A stretch of DNA of 64,000 nt from the NCBI RefSeq assembly GCF_000020605.1, contig NC_012781.1:15001-79000 (forward strand). The letters run 5' to 3'. Numbering within the stretch: position 1 is the first letter of the stretch; the number at the start of each line of letters is the position of its first letter. This document shows, one piece after another, positions 56,622 through 63,904 of the stretch. Under the pieces are notes generated by a model. The model did not search any database, was not told where the DNA came from, and saw only the letters and a list, made by a program, of their open reading frames with translations. A program made the translations under genes and the position numbers. This stretch comes from Agathobacter rectalis ATCC 33656 (GTDB lineage: Bacteria; Bacillota; Clostridia; Lachnospirales; Lachnospiraceae).

Positions 56622-56976
56622 AATAATTCCTCCATGTAAAGTCAGTAATTTCGGGTATCACTGCTTACATGGAGGTGCATTGGAATAATAAAACCGCTTG
56701 CTAAAAGAACGGTTAGGTGTTAATCTTTTCATAGGCAGTGGTAATGTCGATCCTGTTTGATTGTTGGTTGTGGTGACTTAACAATACTACTATTAGGACT
56801 TGGTTTCCACTGCTTTTTATTTAGGAAAAGAAAAACTGCGTCACAGCCTTGGCAGGCCATCGCGCAGCGATTTTGTTCAATTTGAATTTTACGCACTATT
56901 AACTTTTGGATATAAAGTGCCGATATTACAGATATAGAAACGGATTTCTGTATCAATTTTCAAGGAGGATGATACC
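56622..56976. promoter_or_regulatory. Intergenic region with ribosome-site-sequestering hairpin
   Basis: CCTCCATGTAA (56629-56639) is perfectly complementary to TTACATGGAGG (56665-56675). On the minus strand the arm next to the recombinase ATG contains its GGAGG. The remaining 300 bp hold the likely end of the IS element and the promoter region of the DUF6033-like gene, with no ORF of note. Confidence 0.6.
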
Positions 56977-57672
56977 ATGATTAGAGCAGCTAATTTAACA
57001 CAGGTAACAGATTATTATAAGAGCAATACTGTTAGTAAGCAAAATAACACAGAGAAAGCAAAAGATGTGCAGCCCAATGCACAGAAAATAAAATCCAGCG
57101 AAGATAAGTTATCTTCTAAGGCACAGAAATATCTGGAAACATTGCGTAAGGATAATGCGGATTTCGATTTTATTATTGCTGATAAAGGCGATGATTTCAG
57201 AGGATTAGTAGACCAAAGCGATAAGGAATTTACAGTTGTTTTTTCAAGTGCTGAACTTGAAAGAATGGCATCCGATGAGAAATATGCACGGGAAAAATTG
57301 TCTACGGTAAAAACTGCAGTTGAGATGTCAGATAAAATCAATGAACAGTTTGGGTTTGAACGTGCTTGGGGAACGACAGACAATAGTGGAACTGTATTAA
57401 ATAAGTTAACTATGTCCTTTGATGATGATGGAAAGATGACACTTTTTGCTGATTTGGAGAAGATTACAGAAAAGCAGAAAGAACGGCTTGAAGAATTAAA
57501 GGAAAAACGTGCAGAGGAGAAAAAGCAGGAAAAGAAGGATGTAACTGTTAAGCGGACTACAATTCAGGCAAATTCAAAAGAAGAATTATTTGAAAAGATT
57601 TCTGAACTGGATTGGAGTAAGATAACAGAAGAAAAGGCAACACAGGGTATGAAGTTTGATATCACTATTTAA
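56977..57672 (+). CDS. DUF6033-like mobile-element protein
   Basis: This 231-aa soluble, charged protein has a polar N-terminus (1-45), a central domain (about 46-150; FDFIIADKGDDFRGLVDQSD, VVFSSAELERMASDE), a coiled-coil stretch (about 158-185) and a C-terminus ending KFDITI. From memory it resembles DUF6033, carried by clostridial ICEs; the function is unknown. AAGGAGG lies before ATG. The following gene ends in the related RIDITV, suggesting a shared C-terminal signal. Confidence 0.65.
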   Translation: MIRAANLTQVTDYYKSNTVSKQNNTEKAKDVQPNAQKIKSSEDKLSSKAQKYLETLRKDNADFDFIIADKGDDFRGLVDQSDKEFTVVFSSAELERMASDEKYAREKLSTVKTAVEMSDKINEQFGFERAWGTTDNSGTVLNKLTMSFDDDGKMTLFADLEKITEKQKERLEELKEKRAEEKKQEKKDVTVKRTTIQANSKEELFEKISELDWSKITEEKATQGMKFDITI

Positions 57673-57704
57673 TCGTAGCATTAACCGGGAATTGGAGGTG
57701 TGCT

Positions 57705-58496
57705 ATGATTGCAGGTACAATACGAAACGCTGTGAATCAGATGCAGTTAGTAAATGATTGGGAGCAAAAGAAGGCTACCGGGGATGTTGTAAAGAAGCAA
57801 GAGGGTATGACTGTAACAAGTCAGGAAGAAAGCATGATTCAGCATTTCCGAGAGCAACTTGAGCGAGACAAAGAAAGTTCTGCATATAGTCAGATTTATA
57901 ACAAGATTGCAAGCGGTCAAGAATTAACAGCTTCAGAAGAAGATGCTATTCGTCAGAAAGACCCTAAAGCCTATATGGAATATAAAGCGGCAAGAATGGA
58001 ACAAGAAGCTTATGAGCGTAGGTTGGAGAGATGTAAGACAAAAGAAGAGGCTCAAAGGCTTCAAGTAAATGAGATGAATGGAAATTTGGCAGAACTAAAA
58101 AGTATCGTGAATAATCCAAATATTCCAAAGAGTGAAAAGCTTAAGGAAGCTCAACGTATCATGGGAAATACTTTTAGAGCTGTAGAGTCATTCACAAGAT
58201 TTGTAAAAAGTACAGAATATAGGGATTTGCCAACAGAAGAGGAAATTGTAGAGACATCTATAGAAAAGGGGCAGGTTGCAGAGGATTCAAACGATACTGA
58301 AATGTCTGAACAGTTAACATCAGATACAACTGTTTCAGTAGATGAGGCAGCAAAAATAGTAAATGATTCGAAGCGAGATTTACAATTAAGTGATGTTCAC
58401 CAAATTGAAAAAGATGTTATAGAGGAAATGAAGGATATCGAAATAAAGCATTTTGGTGAGAAGAAATCATCGGTCAGAATAGACATTACGGTATAG
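57705..58496 (+). CDS. Uncharacterised coiled-coil mobile-element protein
   Basis: This 263-aa, highly charged, helical protein has no signal or membrane segment. GGAGG lies before ATG. Residues 35-145 form probable coiled coil, 150-240 are acidic, and the C-terminus ends VRIDITV, like the neighbour upstream (KFDITI). It sits 32 bp after that gene and before a terminator, so the two probably form one unit. I recognise no family. Confidence 0.6.
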   Translation: MIAGTIRNAVNQMQLVNDWEQKKATGDVVKKQEGMTVTSQEESMIQHFREQLERDKESSAYSQIYNKIASGQELTASEEDAIRQKDPKAYMEYKAARMEQEAYERRLERCKTKEEAQRLQVNEMNGNLAELKSIVNNPNIPKSEKLKEAQRIMGNTFRAVESFTRFVKSTEYRDLPTEEEIVETSIEKGQVAEDSNDTEMSEQLTSDTTVSVDEAAKIVNDSKRDLQLSDVHQIEKDVIEEMKDIEIKHFGEKKSSVRIDITV

Positions 58497-58562
58497 GAAT
58501 AGTCTGCGTGAAATTTCAGTTTCATGTTGCTTTTAATAATTGAATATTGAATGATTTTACAT

Positions 58563-58610
58563 AGCCGTTAAGGAGTAATTTTTGCTCCCTAGCGGCTTAT
58601 TTTATTTTTC
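58563..58610 (+). terminator. Terminator-like hairpin after the two-gene unit
   Basis: AGCCGTTAAGGAG pairs imperfectly with CTCCCTAGCGGCT around a T-rich loop, followed by TATTTTATTTTT. Confidence 0.7.
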
Positions 58611-58629
58611 AAAGTAGGAGGTGAGAAAA

Positions 58630-60459
58630 TTGAAAATTAGAAAGGTTGATGACAAACCGATGGTCATTCACACCAAGGAGAAAGCCAAGATTCATGCCCA
58701 CGAACCGAAGGGAGCCAAGATTAAGGGGAGTAACATCTATACAGTAGAGAGAGGTCCTAAGACAGCTGGTGCAAAGGTAACTGATACGGATAGAAAGAAG
58801 TCCTATCGCAAGAGTACCATTCATCAGTCGGAGCCGAAGAATAAGGGATTATCAAGATTCAAGCAAAACCTTAAGGAATCAAACACTTCCATCAAGACCA
58901 AGAACACGAATCTTCACATTGCAGGAAGAACTGGAGCACTTGTAGCCGGGGCAGTAACAGATCAGGTGGAAGGCGGTCAGGAGGTATCGCAGGCAGCATA
59001 TCTTGCATATGAAGCAAGCCGCCCTGTTACCGGAACTGCTTCTAAGGGGGCTGCACTTTTCAGGAAAAAGGCGGCAGCCGAGGCAAAGAAGCGTATCAAG
59101 AAGGTAGAGGCAGGAAAGAAGCTGGCAAAAAAGACAGCAAAGAAAGCTGCCAAAGATACAGCCAAGACTGTAGCTAAAGAGACGGCAAAAGAAACAGCAA
59201 AGACTACTGCCAAGGTTGCAACGAAAACTGCTACAAAGGCAGCTGCTACGGCGGCAGGAACAGCGGTTGCACCGGGAGTAGGCACGGCAATCGGCATGGC
59301 AGCCGGATATGCGGCAGGTGTGTCCATAGAGGTCAAGGATGAAAAGATGACAAACCGGAGCAGGAAGATAAAGTTCTTTCTGGATAAGATGAAAGCACAG
59401 GAGAATCAGACGGATAGTGTGGCAAAGCTGGTAAAGGATCTGATTGTGCGAAAAGCGATTACCTGGGTAAAGGCAGCTGCACCGATTATCGGATTGGTGC
59501 TTTTATTACTTGTTCTTGTAGTTGCCATGATTGCGGTTCCGGTTATAGCGGTGATAGCAATCCTTTACAATTCTCCATTTGCTTTATTCCTGCCACCACT
59601 TGAATCAGGAGATACCGTGCAGACAGTAACGAGTGCCTATGTGCAGGAGTTTAACCGGGATGTGAACACGAAAGTGAATGAGCATACCGGATATGACCTT
59701 GGAGAGCTTGTCTATGTGGATTATGAAGGTATGGAAGAAAATCCAAGCAATTACTATGACATCATGGCAGTCTATATGGTCAAGCATGGTGTCGGAGATA
59801 CTGCAACAGTCATGAATGATACTTCTAAAGGCTGGCTGCAGGCAGTTGTAAATGATATGTGTTCATACACCACAAGCACCGGAACAAAGGATGTGGAAGA
59901 AACAGATGCAGACGGTAATGTAACTACTGTCACGAAGTCGGTTCTGTATGTGAATGTCACACTCAAATCTTATCGGGATATGATTTCGGTGTATGGATTT
60001 GACGCTAACCAGGTGGAAATGCTTGAGCAGATTATGAGTGCTGACTTTATGGGACAGCTTGGGTACGCTGGCAGCGGAAGCGGTGGTGGAGGCGGCAGTC
60101 CGGGAGTAAGTTCCATGACAGAGGATGAAATCAATGCTATTCTTAGTGGAATCACTGACAGCAGGCAGAAAAAAGTCTGCTCATACGCACTTCACAGAGT
60201 TGGTTTTCCATACAGTCAGGATATGAGAGATTCCGGCAATTATTATGATTGCAGTTCTCTTGCATATTACTCATGGAAAGATGCAGGCGTGGATATTAGT
60301 TATGGCGGTGCAACCACAGCGGCAGCGGAGGCACAGGGACTGGATGAAGCCGGAAAGACTGTCTCCTTTGATGAGTTACAGCCGGGAGACCTTATCTTCT
60401 ACAGTTTTACAAGCAACGGAAGATATAAGAACATCAGCCATATAAAATTGGTCCGGTGA
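58630..60459 (+). CDS. CD1108-type conjugation protein with truncated NlpC/P60 domain
   Basis: This 609-aa protein has a basic N-terminus (KIRKVDDKPMVIHTKEKAK), Lys/Ala/Thr repeats of AK-x-TAK type (about 155-210), membrane helices (about 283-315) and an extracellular domain. A C-terminal NlpC/P60 peptidase carries Cys541 in DCSSL and His604 in ISHI. Such wall hydrolases open peptidoglycan for ICE transfer. The frame stops five residues after His604, so the end of the domain, including the third polar catalytic residue, is missing. TTG 58630 is 6-7 nt after AGGAGGTG. The stop overlaps the next GTG. Confidence 0.8.
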   Translation: MKIRKVDDKPMVIHTKEKAKIHAHEPKGAKIKGSNIYTVERGPKTAGAKVTDTDRKKSYRKSTIHQSEPKNKGLSRFKQNLKESNTSIKTKNTNLHIAGRTGALVAGAVTDQVEGGQEVSQAAYLAYEASRPVTGTASKGAALFRKKAAAEAKKRIKKVEAGKKLAKKTAKKAAKDTAKTVAKETAKETAKTTAKVATKTATKAAATAAGTAVAPGVGTAIGMAAGYAAGVSIEVKDEKMTNRSRKIKFFLDKMKAQENQTDSVAKLVKDLIVRKAITWVKAAAPIIGLVLLLLVLVVAMIAVPVIAVIAILYNSPFALFLPPLESGDTVQTVTSAYVQEFNRDVNTKVNEHTGYDLGELVYVDYEGMEENPSNYYDIMAVYMVKHGVGDTATVMNDTSKGWLQAVVNDMCSYTTSTGTKDVEETDADGNVTTVTKSVLYVNVTLKSYRDMISVYGFDANQVEMLEQIMSADFMGQLGYAGSGSGGGGGSPGVSSMTEDEINAILSGITDSRQKKVCSYALHRVGFPYSQDMRDSGNYYDCSSLAYYSWKDAGVDISYGGATTAAAEAQGLDEAGKTVSFDELQPGDLIFYSFTSNGRYKNISHIKLVR

Positions 60460-60746
60460 TTCGTGATATCCGTAAGGACAAGGGACTTCTCATTGAAGAG
60501 GTTGCTGCTAAAACTGGAATAAGTGTTTCGACACTTGGACAGGTGGAGCAAGGAGGAAGAAACCTGAGCATGAAAAATTTGTATATGCTTATGGAAGTTT
60601 ATGAAACAGACGCAAATAGCTTACTTGCAATAGACTGTACACCGGATTCATTAGATTCGAGGCTAAAGCGGTTACCTGCAGATAAGCAGGATTATTTGAA
60701 AAAGACATTTGATTTTATGATAGAGCAGGCTTTGAAGTCAGCATAG
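60456..60746 (+). CDS. XRE-family helix-turn-helix regulator
   Basis: This 96-aa protein has the XRE pattern GLLIEEVAAKTGISVSTLGQ followed by the LSMKNLYMLMEVYE helix. The codons just upstream (KIGPV) look like the usual protein start, but there is no start codon before them. GTG 60456, overlapping the truncated NlpC stop (GTGA), is the first usable one. This suggests the deletion that truncated the peptidase also removed the original start. Confidence 0.75.
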   Translation: MIRDIRKDKGLLIEEVAAKTGISVSTLGQVEQGGRNLSMKNLYMLMEVYETDANSLLAIDCTPDSLDSRLKRLPADKQDYLKKTFDFMIEQALKSA

Positions 60747-60756
60747 GAGGCAGAGA

Positions 60757-61128
60757 ATGAGAAGAAAGATTAAAAAGATGGATTGCATAGAATATCTTTC
60801 AGTGCAGGCTCCATTGGAAAAAGTAAATATGCTTGAAGACAAGCAGAGCAAATATATACATGAATTTGTAAAGAGAAAAGAATATTCAATCGTGGGAAAG
60901 ATGAGACGCAATGGCTTTTCGCAGAGAGATGTTGATCGCCAGTGGAATCAGATTGTGAATATGATCCGCAAAAAGCAAATCAGTGGAGTAGTTGTTGCGA
61001 ATATGGCAGCTATATCCAGCAGCGTCGCAGATGCTTATTTTAAGGTAGGACTGGTTATTGAAGCAGGCGGCATTGTGGTGACTGTAGATGAGGGCAGATT
61101 GGATATGCACATCAAGAAGGGAGCATAG
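60757..61128 (+). CDS. Resolvase-like protein lacking the catalytic serine (tentative)
   Basis: This 123-aa protein has the order of a serine-recombinase N-terminal fold: a short N-terminal strand and helix, a turn (MRRNGFSQRDVDRQWNQIV) and the strand QISGVVVANMAAISS. The closing segment GLVIEAGGIVVTVDEG resembles the LREKGV-type strand. The N-terminal YxRVSxxxQ segment with the nucleophilic Ser is not present. AGGAGG lies before ATG. It ends 2 bp before the MazF gene and could be part of its unit. Confidence 0.5.
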   Translation: MRRKIKKMDCIEYLSVQAPLEKVNMLEDKQSKYIHEFVKRKEYSIVGKMRRNGFSQRDVDRQWNQIVNMIRKKQISGVVVANMAAISSSVADAYFKVGLVIEAGGIVVTVDEGRLDMHIKKGA

Positions 61129-61130
61129 AT

Positions 61131-61565
61131 ATGAGCAGACGAACAGAAAAAAGAAAGTATGGTAAATATAATAAATTTGATGTTGTGTATGCGGATTTTG
61201 GGAAAAACCCACATGGCATTCAGGGCGGAATCAGACCAGGAATAATTATTTCATGTGATGCAAGCAATCATGATGGTGCACCGCAGGTGTCAGTAGTCCC
61301 TTTGAGCAGTAAGTTAAAGGATATTCCGGTACATGTGATTTTAAATCCGAAGGATGTGAGTGGATTTGGATTAAGTAAGATCTCTGATTTTATGCCTGAA
61401 GATGCACAGACAATTTCAAAAGGCTGCATTAGAGCAAAAAGTGGAACTGTCATTGAGGATTCAGGCGTGAGAGAAGAAATAGACAGAGCATTGATACGAC
61501 AGTTTGATCTGTTACCTGTAGCTCGCAAAATGGTAATGGAGCAATCTGGTGATATGTCAAGATGA
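61131..61565 (+). CDS. MazF/PemK-family toxin
   Basis: This 144-aa protein has the PemK-like fold: FDVVYADFG at the start, GGIRPGIIIS (the RP-x-hydrophobic motif), VSVVPLSSKLKD, and IRAKSG in the position of the second active-site patch. MazF enzymes cleave RNA at specific sequences. No typical RHH or AbrB-like antitoxin lies directly upstream; the candidate partner is the resolvase-like protein 2 bp before it or the XRE protein. Confidence 0.82.
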   Translation: MSRRTEKRKYGKYNKFDVVYADFGKNPHGIQGGIRPGIIISCDASNHDGAPQVSVVPLSSKLKDIPVHVILNPKDVSGFGLSKISDFMPEDAQTISKGCIRAKSGTVIEDSGVREEIDRALIRQFDLLPVARKMVMEQSGDMSR

Positions 61566-61644
61566 TTTTTGAAAAGATTTCGATATGTTTTTCAGAAAAA
61601 GGGTAACTTTAATAGACCTATGCAAAAACACAGGCTAAAACCAG

Positions 61645-62931
61645 TTATTCATTTGATGTATCCAGCGATACGCCGGAGTACAGTTGGTTTCTGGCCAGCA
61701 ATCCATAAACCAAACGAACGAATTTACGTGAAGTCAGCGCGAGTGCTCTTTTGTGTTGATGCTTCGGAACTTCGTTGTACTTCTTTCGATAGTACGCTCC
61801 GTACTCAACATTATGTTTTCTCATACTGTTGGCGGCTTCGCCAAGATAGTATCTGAGATAACGATTTCCGGCTTTACTCATTGGAGTATCTTCTCCATCA
61901 AAATCACCTGATTGGTTTGACTTCCACATGAGTCCGGCATATTTAGCAAGAGCATCAGAGGAATGAAAAGCAGAGATGTCGCCTATTTCAGCTACAATGC
62001 CACCTGCAAAGACAGGACCAATGCCATCTATGGATTGAAGAATAATAAAAGCATTAGGATTTAATCCTCTGATTTCTCTTTCGATGGCAATATCTATAAG
62101 CTTGATTTCTTTCTTGAAAGTTTCAATACAGTTGAAAGAGCTGGCAATAGATACATTTAATGGTTCATAAAGAGCTTTATCTAAGCGATAAGAATCTCTG
62201 GCCGCTTTCCTGAGTAATTCTGCGGTCTTGCTAATGTCTTTGATACGATTGCGACTTTTCTGTGCGAGAAAACTTATAAGATCTTCCTCAGATGAATCAA
62301 TAATCTCCTCAGGAGATAAGTATTCTGTCAATACACTGGAAGAGGTTGCTCCATAAATATCGCAGAAAGGCTGGTCATCACCTTCTAACATCTGTAGTTC
62401 ACTGAACTTCAGATACAGATTAGAAACCAGGTAGGTTTTCTCTCTGGTCATGCATTCAACAAGATGCAGACGATGCCTTGTGAGGCGTTTAAGAGCCAAG
62501 AACTGGCTTCCACGCCATGGCTCAGTTTCGATATTTCCTGCACGTGCATAATCGGCAATAACAAAGGCATCAATAGGATCAGACTTACCTAATCCGATAT
62601 AAGACTTTTTGTAATTAGCTGTGCATTTGGGATTGAGCACAAAAACATAAGGTTTGAAATGCATCAGTTCCTCGCAGGAAGAGAGAAAATTTGCAATGTG
62701 AATGCTGTAAACAGAGGTAGACTCCAGAGCAGCAACAATCGTATTAAGATCAGGGTGTTCTTTCAAACACTCAAGAATCTTCTTGGCTAGTTCTTCAGCA
62801 CCAGGCTGATTGTTAGCAAAAGAAGAGTTTATGTATTTATTTTTATAAAAATCCAAAGCGCAAACATAGTTGGATTTTGAACTGACGTCAATACCGACGT
62901 AAAGTGTAGATAATGGGTTAATCTTTAACAT
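61645..62931 (-). CDS. IS110-family DEDD transposase
   Basis: This 428-aa protein has an N-terminal RuvC-like DEDD domain (Asp in VGIDVSSKSN, Glu in ALESTSVYS, Asp residues in KSDPIDAFVIADYAR). The C-terminal Transposase_20 domain has SIDGIGPVFAGGIVAEIGD and the catalytic Ser in MSKAGNRYLRYYL. Related IS110 enzymes are guided by a bridge RNA encoded next to the gene. ATG 62931 starts the conserved protein and the gene seems intact. Confidence 0.94.
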   Translation of the reverse strand: MLKINPLSTLYVGIDVSSKSNYVCALDFYKNKYINSSFANNQPGAEELAKKILECLKEHPDLNTIVAALESTSVYSIHIANFLSSCEELMHFKPYVFVLNPKCTANYKKSYIGLGKSDPIDAFVIADYARAGNIETEPWRGSQFLALKRLTRHRLHLVECMTREKTYLVSNLYLKFSELQMLEGDDQPFCDIYGATSSSVLTEYLSPEEIIDSSEEDLISFLAQKSRNRIKDISKTAELLRKAARDSYRLDKALYEPLNVSIASSFNCIETFKKEIKLIDIAIEREIRGLNPNAFIILQSIDGIGPVFAGGIVAEIGDISAFHSSDALAKYAGLMWKSNQSGDFDGEDTPMSKAGNRYLRYYLGEAANSMRKHNVEYGAYYRKKYNEVPKHQHKRALALTSRKFVRLVYGLLARNQLYSGVSLDTSNE

Positions 62932-62934
62932 GAT

Positions 62935-63250
62935 ATCACCCGCCTTTCCGATTAAGTATTCTTGGAACCTGAAGAAAAAGGTTTATCCTGGGAATCATAT
63001 GCTGACCGAAACCTCGCGTAATAAGCATGTACCCTGGCAGCTCTTTTGCTGGTGCTGTACGCCAGGGGATGAAACATCTGTGTAAGCGGAATGTGACATA
63101 TGATTCAGGCTGCAAGCTCCATAAGCAGGCACCGGAGACCGGGCTGAAAGGATTAAAAGCAGTGCCTCTAGACATCAGACTCTGCTGATATCATACCACA
63201 GAATAACCTATGAAACTAATAACCAATGTAGATGAGATGGAAAGGGTTTA
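62935..63250 (-). ncRNA. Putative bridge RNA segment of the IS110 element
   Basis: The roughly 300 bp upstream of the transposase are GC-richer than their surroundings, structured and apparently noncoding. One hairpin is CCCTGGC/GCCAGGG (63032-63038 with 63061-63067) with an inner AGC/GCT pair. In the IS110 subgroup the guide (bridge) RNA is made from this position on the transposase strand. The ORF running through it (62936-63175) has no family likeness and no ribosome-binding site. Boundaries are inferred. Confidence 0.5.
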
Positions 63251-63347
63251 TCCCAGGTGTCTCAGATCATCTATAAATTTATAGAAAGGATAAGTGCATA
63301 ACCATCATTTCTACTGGCTATACACTTATTATACGAGGAGTTAGCAA

Positions 63348-63560
63348 ATGGACAGCAGAACTAAAAAGACTAATAATAAAAGATTTGTTAGATATTCAGA
63401 AGGAGCAGAGATGTATTCAATGAGTGTGTCAAAGTTTATGCAGTTAGCTAAGGATGCAAAGGCATGTTATAAAGTGAATCAGCTGGTGTTGGTTAATCTT
63501 GATATTATTGACGAATATCTTGAAACTTTCCACATTGTAGATGACGAGTTTTATAAGTAA
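63348..63560 (+). CDS. DUF6462-like small mobile-element protein
   Basis: This 70-aa basic protein has the pattern RFVRYSEGAEMYSMSVSKFMQLAKD then VNLDIIDEYLETF, like excisionase/MerR-type small DNA-binding proteins carried by ICEs (DUF6462 from memory). CGAGGAG precedes ATG. An imperfect 15-bp inverted repeat (63290-63329) lies immediately upstream. It is probably a regulator or excision factor acting with the integrase beyond it. Confidence 0.7.
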   Translation: MDSRTKKTNNKRFVRYSEGAEMYSMSVSKFMQLAKDAKACYKVNQLVLVNLDIIDEYLETFHIVDDEFYK

Positions 63561-63638
63561 TTATGAGAAATGACGCATTAGTTATAGAAGAAATACAAAC
63601 AAGTATGGAGAAAAATGAGCCAAGAGAGAAAAAATGTA

Positions 63639-63667
63639 TTGACTTTCGGTCAGACCAAAAGTATAAT
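63639..63667 (+). promoter_or_regulatory. Promoter with palindromic operator before the RHH gene
   Basis: TTGACT (63639-63644), a 17-bp spacer and TATAAT (63662-63667) form the promoter. Arms ACTTTCGGT (63642-63650) and ACCAAAAGT (63654-63662) are complementary at 8 of 9 positions across 3 bp and occupy the whole spacer. A repressor bound there would block RNA polymerase; the RHH protein encoded 29 bp downstream is the obvious candidate. Confidence 0.65.
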
Positions 63668-63695
63668 ATGATTAAGATATGAAGGAGGCATACAG

Positions 63696-63872
63696 ATGGC
63701 TAGAACTGGAAGACCAAAAGCAGATAAACCTTTTGATCATAAGGTGACTGTTAAATTCAAAGAAGAGGAATACCAGATAATGGTTGAGTATGCTGAGAAT
63801 CATAATCTATCCATTTCGCAATTGATTAGAATGGGTGTTGAATTACAAATGAAGCAACAGGCTAATCAGTAG
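63696..63872 (+). CDS. Ribbon-helix-helix DNA-binding protein
   Basis: This 58-aa protein has a basic, proline-containing N-terminal arm (MARTGRPKADKP), a beta strand (HKVTVKFKEEEY) and two helices (YQIMVEYAENH; SISQLIRMGVEL), the CopG/Arc layout. GGAGG is 8 nt before ATG. It lies 32 bp before the integrase gene and behind an operator-like palindrome, so it may repress itself and the integrase. Confidence 0.8.
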   Translation: MARTGRPKADKPFDHKVTVKFKEEEYQIMVEYAENHNLSISQLIRMGVELQMKQQANQ

Positions 63873-63904
63873 AACAGGCTCTTTTCTCCAGAAAGGAGAG
63901 AATA

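Larger units (their letters stand above)
54560..56720 (-). mobile_element. IS91-family element with accessory tyrosine recombinase
   Basis: It consists of a Y2/HUH transposase and an upstream recombinase on the minus strand with overlapping genes. The ends are approximate: IS91 elements lack terminal inverted repeats and I could not fix oriIS and terIS. It sits between the VirB4 stub and the DUF6033-like gene. Confidence 0.65.
61570..63290 (-). mobile_element. IS110-family insertion sequence
   Basis: It has a complete DEDD transposase, a short downstream flank (about 79 bp to the MazF stop) and a long noncoding upstream segment, the arrangement of the IS110 subgroup. No terminal inverted repeats are expected. 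The ends are estimates only. Confidence 0.7.

Noticed and set aside
62936-63175. 79-codon minus-strand ORF upstream of the IS110 transposase
   Set aside because: The segment is structured and in the expected bridge-RNA position. The protein has no recognisable pattern and there is no ribosome-binding site.
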